This document shows positions 57,701-64,000 of a DNA stretch of 64,000 nt, in pieces. The stretch's first letter is position 1. Each line of letters opens with the position of its first letter. The notes beneath the pieces are model-generated. The model saw only the letters and a program-made list of their open reading frames with translations. It did no database searches and had not been told where the DNA came from. The stretch is taken from NCBI GenBank assembly GCA_032358255.1, contig JAULBX010001447.1, positions 1 to 64,000 of the forward strand, in the 5' to 3' direction. Source of the stretch: Heterotrichella gracilis. Its lineage: Eukaryota; Sar; Xanthophyceae; Tribonematales; Xanthonemataceae. The position numbers and the translations under genes were made by a program.

Positions 57701-60700
57701 CATCAACATCGCTGACTACATGCTCGATGTGGTCATAAGGCAGACCAGGCGCTCAGCGGTGTTGGACATGGTGGATGCGTTCCAGAGGTGAGGGAGTGGC
57801 CTGTGTGCATATTATGAGATTATGCACACTGTGACGTAATCATTTGCTTTCATGGAATCCTAGAGACATTGGAAACCTTCCAGGGGTAGGTGGGTTGCCA
57901 GGGTTAAAAAGGATGATGTAATTTGTCTGTTGACATTCCGCCACAGGTGCGTGCAAAGTTTCCCTGTGTGTGTATACTAAATTTAAGTGAAAGCGCTGTA
58001 TATGTGCCAGTTTGCCTGCCAATCTGGCTGTATAGTTGGGACGCGTGTAGCTGACCAACCAACCAATGCCTAAATTGCCCCATCCTACCATAACCACCAC
58101 CACCCGGGTTCCCCGGGCCTTACATAGTTCGATGTTATATTAGCCTTGGCCTCATTGAATGTCAACTGTATTTAATTGTTATGTTTCTCCCCAGGTCCCC
58201 CGTGAAGCGCTCCGAGGAGGCATGGGCCCTGCAGCTGCAGCAGCACCCGGTGGCCCTGCCCCCCGAGAAATTTGAGCCCCACTTTTCCACCCAGCTGTCT
58301 GTGCTGTCCTCCCGCCTGCTGCGCAACATGTACCGCCACCCCTTCCTGGTGTCGCTCAACTTTGTGGCCACGCTGCTCATGGCAGTGTTCCTGGGGCTCA
58401 TATTCAGGTAGGCGCTTTATTATATATATTAAAAATGTCAATATTAAAAATATGCCTACCTGAAGGGGGGGGATGATTCAGCAGGGCCATTATCGCTTTC
58501 TAACTTCCATGCCTTCCAGCTATAAAGCCAGATCAGTAGTCTGTCCTACACTCCTTGCGTCAGGCAGACCACTATAAATCTGAGTATATATGGCCATGAT
58601 TGGCGCCAGGATACAATTGCTTCTGGGATGCTGGTTGCTAGTCTAAATGAGAATGATGCCACGAAGCAATCTTGAATGGAGGTTGGCATGGGTGTTATAA
58701 CCCAGGCGTACAATCCAAGTTTGCGTTTGTTATCCCATGCTAAAATCCATCCCCCCCCCTTTTCAGGCATGTGGGCACCGACACCGGGGGTATCCAGAAC
58801 CGCCTGGGCTGCCTTTTCTTCACCCTGCTGTACCTGTCCATGGCCTCGCTGAGCCTGCTGCCCATCTGGCGCGAGGAGTGGCTGCTGTTCATGCGGGAGC
58901 GGGACAGCGGCATCTACGGCACCACTGCCTACTTTGCCGCCGTCATGCTGTTTGACCTCATCCCCATGCGCATGCTCCCCCCCGTGTTCTTCGTGCTCTT
59001 CTCCTACCCCCTGATAGGACTGCACGCCAAGTGCGTGTCCTGCATCGTCTGGTTCGTGGGTGAGTGGCGGCGGTGAGGCCGGGCTCGTCAAACAATGTGG
59101 TGTGTGTGTGTGTCAATGTTCAGAACCTCTGAAGCATTTGTGTTTGAATTGTGTACATCATGCATTTTCAAGCGAAGGCGTGCAGCATGGCTTGTATAAG
59201 ATCCTAACAACCGGTTGATTAACCATCAGCAATAATGGTGTCTCATCTGCACAAATACCTTGTACCCTTTGCCCCCTAGAGCAACACCCTAAACCATAGC
59301 TCCCACAATGCAGTTACCCTCATCGCCTGCAACATCACCGCCGCCACCATGAGCATGGCTATAGGGGCACTCACGCCCTCAAATGCCTTGGCCAACTTGT
59401 GGGGATCCCTGGCCATCATGGTGTCGGTGCTGTTTGGGGGTTTTATGCTCAACAAGGACCAGATCCCTGCCTACTGCGCGTGGATCAGCCGCGCATCCTA
59501 CTTCAACTACGGATATGAGGCGCTGGCGGTGAGTAGGACTTCTGGCAGGTTGTCCTGTTGTCCTGTAATGGATGGAACAGGGCTGTGCGTATATTTGGGG
59601 AGAGTGCCTATTGGGTTTCATAGTACCAGATACTCCCTGTTCAACCGTTACAATAGTAAATGTGGTTTCTAAAAATGGTATACCTTTGTGCATCATGTCG
59701 CGTTCATTTTTCCAGAGTTCCACAACATATACATCCCATTCTCCCCTCGTGCTACGTCAATGGGCCACCTCCCCTCGCAGGTGAACGAGTTCCACAACAA
59801 CCCCGCGCAGTTCATCTTCACCTCCCCCCTCAACACCTCGGTGCTGCCCCCCCTGCGGGTGTCCGGGGACGGCGTGCTCATGGAGTTTGGGTTTGACTAC
59901 ACGCAGTTCTTCCCCGATCTGTTCATGATTATGTTCCTGGGGGGCGTATTTTCTTTCATCACCTACCTGGCACTAAGGTTTTCGAGCACTGACCTGCGGA
60001 GGGTGGTGGCCAAGTATGTGCCCCAGAGGTTCCAGTATGGGCCCCTGGCGTTCTCAGGTACTTATTTACCCAGGCCTTTGAGCTGTCTGAGTGCGGCTGC
60101 TTCACCAACTATGATCATGCCACCCCCTTTTGCGCGCCAAGTGTTCAAAGCCAAATTGCTACCACAATCACCCCACGGCATCCATTTGCCCAATGCCCAC
60201 AGTAAGCCACCGCTCCCCAACCCTTTTCTCCAATCCCCACCCGCAGACGAGTCCATCCACAGCCCCCGGTCCCAGCACCGGCGCCCGCCCTCCACCTCCC
60301 CCTACCCCCCCTCCCACCCCCTCCCCAACCACGGCCGCTCCAGCAGCAGCTCCGAGGTGTTTGTGCCCATGACGCCACAGGGGGACTCGGTGGAGGAACC
60401 AACCAGCCCAACATCACCCAGACAGGTGGGTGGGAATGGAAAACATGGGTTAGTCTGGGGAAATTGATGGGAAAACAGATTAGTAAACGTTTGAGACATT
60501 TGAGCCGACCAGCCCCACATCACCAGGGCAGGTGGTTAGAAATGAAAGAGTATTACATGCTTGTTGACCAAGCGTGGGGGTGCAGAATGTACTATGACTA
60601 TGGCTGGAAAGGACAGAAATGACAACGATTGATTGCCAACATGATGTCACTAGAATTTTTGTTTTCTTCAGCGGCCAGGACCAGGACTGTGGTCACCCTG

Positions 60701-63700
60701 CCCCTTCAGGAATCACATTTACTGAGTGGGGTTTGCGCCTATATTGCAGATGATGCACGCAGCCGTGCTTTCTTGGGACAACCTCAACTGCACCATCAGG
60801 GTGGCCAGGGGTACCCAGGAGCGCCGCATTCTGTCAAATGTGAGCGGGATTGCTGGACCCCTCTCGGATGAGCCAGGTGGCGGCTCCTGCCTGTTTGCCA
60901 TTCTGGGCCCCTCAGGCGCAGGCAAGACCACCTTGATCGACATCCTGGCAGGGCGGCGCTCAATGGAAGGTATGGTTGCGTCCTGGTGCCGGCTGGCCTG
61001 GTTTGCACCATCTTTGAGACTGATCATCAACGTGTCCTCCTGTGTTGCATTGGTACGATGTGAATGTGCATGTTGGTGCATGTTTCCTCACCCCAGTGAG
61101 GCTGCTGTCATGGGTATATGCAGCGACATTTGGTAGCACCCACCCCGCTGCATAGCCACTAGCCCCATCCTGCATACTGGATGCAAGGAAAGAAGGATGG
61201 ATTCAGGGTTGTTATGATGTTTGCGTGCGTGGCTGCAGGTGTGAGTGGCGAGGTGCGTGTGAGTGGCCACGAGGTGAACCCAGACATGATGCGGAGACTG
61301 GCGGGGTGCGTGCTGCAAGACGTGGTGCTGCCGCCCACATCAACAGTGCTGGAGTACCTTCACTTCCATGCAAGGTGAGAAACGGGATGGGGAAGGATTA
61401 GGCCTTTGTTAGATCTTTACCAGTTATTTATTTACTTATATATTCCTCCTTTTTATTACAAACAATATAATGTGTAAGACTTCCTTAAATTCTAGTAACC
61501 TGTGCTGTGCCAGTCGCTCTCCTTGCGCATGACGTGCATATGTAAAATCAGCAAGTGTTTTTTTCACAAAGAGAAGGTCAGACACATACCTTGCATGCTC
61601 CCTCCTTTTGTTCACGCACGCATCCCCCCCTGCAGGCTGCGCATGCCGGCGCACCAATCCGACGACGCACGCAGCGCGCGCTGCTGGCACGTCATCCGCA
61701 AGCTAGGGCTGGACAACGTCGCGCACTCACAGATAGGCTCCGAGCTGGTGAGGGGCCTGAGCGGTGGTGAGAAGCGGCGCGTGTCCATTGCGGTGGAGCT
61801 GCTGACATCACCAGCTGTGCTGTTTCTGGATGAGCCAACCACAGGTAAGGGTGTGGGCTAGGGTTTGGTGATGTTATGGACCCGCCTCACTAAATCCTGA
61901 TCACAAACCCTCTAAAACCTCCCAAAATGAGCATCAATACCTCTCGCATGCCCTGCCGTACTGCCTGACCTATCAAGCCCTAAGCAGCACCTTCCGCACA
62001 CCCTGCAGGTCTGGACAGCACCAACGCCGCGCGCGTGGTTGACATTGTGTCCGACCTTGCGTCCCACGGCGTGACCATCGTGATGTCTATCCACCAGCCC
62101 AGGCCGGACGTGTTCCGCATGCTGCACAGGGTGTGCCTGCTGTCAGCAGAGGGGCAGGTAAGGATCTTGGTAGGGTTGCGGTAAGTTTGAGCACTGTGTG
62201 GTTGTGTTCGTCATCCTAGGGTTCGTCTGTTTGCAAATGTTGCATCTGCGCAGCAGCAGGTGCATGCTGTGCTCAGGCTTTCTGGAAGGGAAGTGTGATC
62301 ATGTGTGGCGTCCTACGTATCACTCATACTCTAGCTCATGCAGCTCCCCCATCCACACACACACACACACACAACCTCCTTGAGCTCACCTCCCACTCCC
62401 CTGGACAGGTGGTGTACTCCGGACCCACCACCGCCGCCGAGGGCCACTTCAAAACCCTAGGCTACACCCCACCAGACCCTAAGATCAACATCGTGGACTA
62501 CATATTGGACGTGGTCATCCGATCGCCACCTGAGCAGGCCCAGAAGATGGTATCTGCCTTTGAAGCTAGCGAGGTGGCTGCGGCTGATGCCAGCTGGCTG
62601 GCCAACATGGCGCTGGGGGATGCCATGCACGCGATTGAGAGGTATGCACTGGGGCAGCTGGGGGGCACAGGGAAGGGATGGCACTTTGCATTTGATCAGC
62701 TGTTACTGCCTGGTCGGCATCACTGGGGGGGGGCATCGCATGTGATTGAGATCCAGGAGGGCAGGAGACAGCGCCCTCAATTGCATGCACCACCATCGTG
62801 TACAGTACCCTCGTGAACTACATGGCATGCACCACCATCGCCCTCCGGCGCCCCGTGAGAGGATAACTTGCCTGGACGTTCCCCACCGTACCCCCACTTG
62901 ACCCCCGCCTCCCCGTCTTACCCCCACACACCCCCACAGGGCCCGTGAGATGGCTGCCTACTCCAAGTACGAGGCCTCCTTCCGCACCCAGCTGCGCCTG
63001 CTGTCCTCCCGACTGCTGCGCAACCTGGTGAGGCACCCGCTGCTCATCGCCATTCACTGGGTGGCTACGCTGGCCATCGCTGTGGGGCTAGGGCTGGTGT
63101 ACTGGAAGGCGGGCCACGACACGGGCGGCATACAGAACCGCTTTGGGTCGCTGTTCTTCATGGTTCTGTACCTGGCGGTGATGAGCCTGTCCAGCCTGCC
63201 TGTGTGGCACGACGACAGGATGCTGTTCATGAGGTGAGGAGGGTTTTGTTCAGGATTTGCTTTGGAAACTACCCTCCGTGCTGTGTTGTTGATGGCCTGA
63301 CGGTGTGGCAGAATGCCGATGTGGTGTTTCAAGATATGATTAGGCTGATCTGCATGGTACTTCCTGGCCAGTACCCTTCTAATACCTGGATCAAATCCTA
63401 CACTACCCTCAGCTTCTAATCCAACCTCACACTCCCTGCGCATGAAGCGACCCCGGGGACTTTGAACTATTGTAAAGCCAGATTCAGAACCTCTAAAAAT
63501 ACTATCAACCATCCACCTGCACAGGGAGCGGGCCAGCGGCGCGTACGGCACCGGCGCCTACTTCACCGCAGTGGTGCTGTTTGACCTCCTACCCCTGCGC
63601 GTGCTCCCCCCCTGCTTCTTCGCCCTCACAACCTACTGGATGATCGGCCTGCGCCCGGGGTTCAGCCACCTGTTCAAGTTCCTGGGGACCCTGGTGCAGA

Positions 63701-64000
63701 CCAATGTGGTGGCTGCTGCGGCGAACATGGCCATCGGGGCCGCGATGCCCTCGACAGCGGTGGCAAACATGGTGCGGGGCGCCTGAGGGCAAATGGTGAC
63801 ATGTGCTTCTGTACGCTTTCTGGTATACCTATGCGAATGAACAAATGCATGCATTGTTGTCAACTGTGGGAGGGCATGGCTGCGGTTGATTGCGTGTGAT
63901 AGCACCTAGTGAACCCATGCATGCATGCATTCGCCACCTCACCACCCTCTGCTTCCCAGTTCAACCTCTCCCCTTCTTACTGTTTACAGGTGGGCGGCCT
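51772..64000 (+). CDS. Full-size ABCG transporter with EGF-like ectodomain, 3' end off the window
   Basis: Twenty-five exons: 51772-51865, 52462-52596, 52906-53327, 53591-53753, 54106-54293, 54845-55079, 55469-55596, 55854-56080, 56290-56413, 56779-56932, 57194-57342, 57627-57787, 58195-58407, 58767-59059, 59314-59528, 59781-60057, 60247-60425, 60750-60969, 61239-61374, 61636-61844, 62009-62157, 62409-62641, 62940-63233, 63525-63771 and 63990 onward. All phases fit, over 1,600 aa. A signal peptide ([16 protein letters not shown]) leads to an EGF-like unit ([18 protein letters not shown]) and a long Cys-rich region. A Pro-rich stalk and one TM (about 375-396) precede NBD1: Walker [10 protein letters not shown] (about 488), signature [35 protein letters not shown]1 ends [16 protein letters not shown]. 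After a Ser/Pro linker, NBD2 ([34 protein letters not shown]) and TMD2 follow. WHITE/PDR-type transporters export lipids or small hydrophobic molecules. Plant ABCG24/28-type half transporters also have Cys-rich N-termini; a full-size version is unusual. Confidence 0.88.
54684..54838. repeat. Compound pentanucleotide array (TGACA)n-(TTACA)n-(TCACA)n
   Basis: About fourteen copies of tgaca pass into ttaca units and end with tcaca units, all in the same 5-bp register. The array ends just before the acceptor of ABCG exon 54845 (gcatgcag). It therefore occupies the polypyrimidine-tract position of that intron. Confidence 0.97.
60394..60540. repeat. Duplicated exon end and donor in the ABCG linker, period 106 bp
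   Basis: accagcccaacatcaccc..acag followed by GTGGGT at 60402-60430 recurs, diverged, at 60508-60535 (accagccccacatcacc..gcag then GTGGTT). The left copy is the real end of exon 60247-60425; the right copy is a decoy inside the following intron. No TTTAGGG lies between them. Confidence 0.8.

Overview
This is a eukaryotic nuclear window, most likely from a green alga (Chlorophyta). Three things point there. Genes are broken by many GT-AG introns of roughly 100-450 bp, with GC-rich exons. Short plant/green-alga-type TTTAGGG telomere motifs are scattered through introns and intergenic DNA. One gene encodes an LCIB-type (theta) carbonic anhydrase of the algal CO2-concentrating mechanism. I see no bacterial, organellar or viral features and no convincing RNA gene. 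All gene models were assembled by hand from exon frames, splice sites and intron phase. Within each model the phases agree except where an entry says otherwise.

Layout. (1) 325-3467, minus: uncharacterised spliced gene running off the left edge. (2) 4848-6587, plus: single CRM-domain RNA-binding protein. (3) 8065-11188, minus: LCIB-like carbonic anhydrase, 465 aa. (4) 13262-17206, minus: F-box-like/leucine-rich-repeat protein. (5) 18201-20836, plus: secreted LpqC/PHB-depolymerase-like esterase, 313 aa. (6) 21611-24784, minus: secreted GH18 di-N-acetylchitobiase (CTBS-like), 486 aa. (7) 26459-28221, minus: DCC-family thiol-disulfide oxidoreductase, 298 aa. (8) 30751-35178, minus: a phase-consistent nine-exon gene joining an MJ1316-type RNA-end-recognition domain, an F-box and WD40 repeats, 643 aa. 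(9) 35863-37734, minus: Pro/Ala-rich hypothetical, 272 aa. (10) 38444-43461, plus: secreted S28-family peptidase homologue whose catalytic His is not visible. (11) 45748-50816, plus: SNAPc subunit 4 (SNAP190)-like 4.5-repeat MYB protein, 896 aa. (12) 51772 to the right edge, plus: a 25-exon full-size ABCG transporter with a signal peptide, EGF-like Cys-rich ectodomain and an extra membrane segment before NBD1.

The genes do not form a pathway; they are ordinary dispersed nuclear genes. Two wider themes stand out. Several genes carry local tandem duplications (periods about 65-106 bp) that copy an exon edge with its splice site into the neighbouring intron, often with TTTAGGG motifs between the copies. 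There are also two unusual domain architectures, MJ1316-F-box-WD40 and EGF-TM-ABCG-ABCG. Intergenic stretches of 0.7-2.5 kb show no supportable genes and are noted individually.
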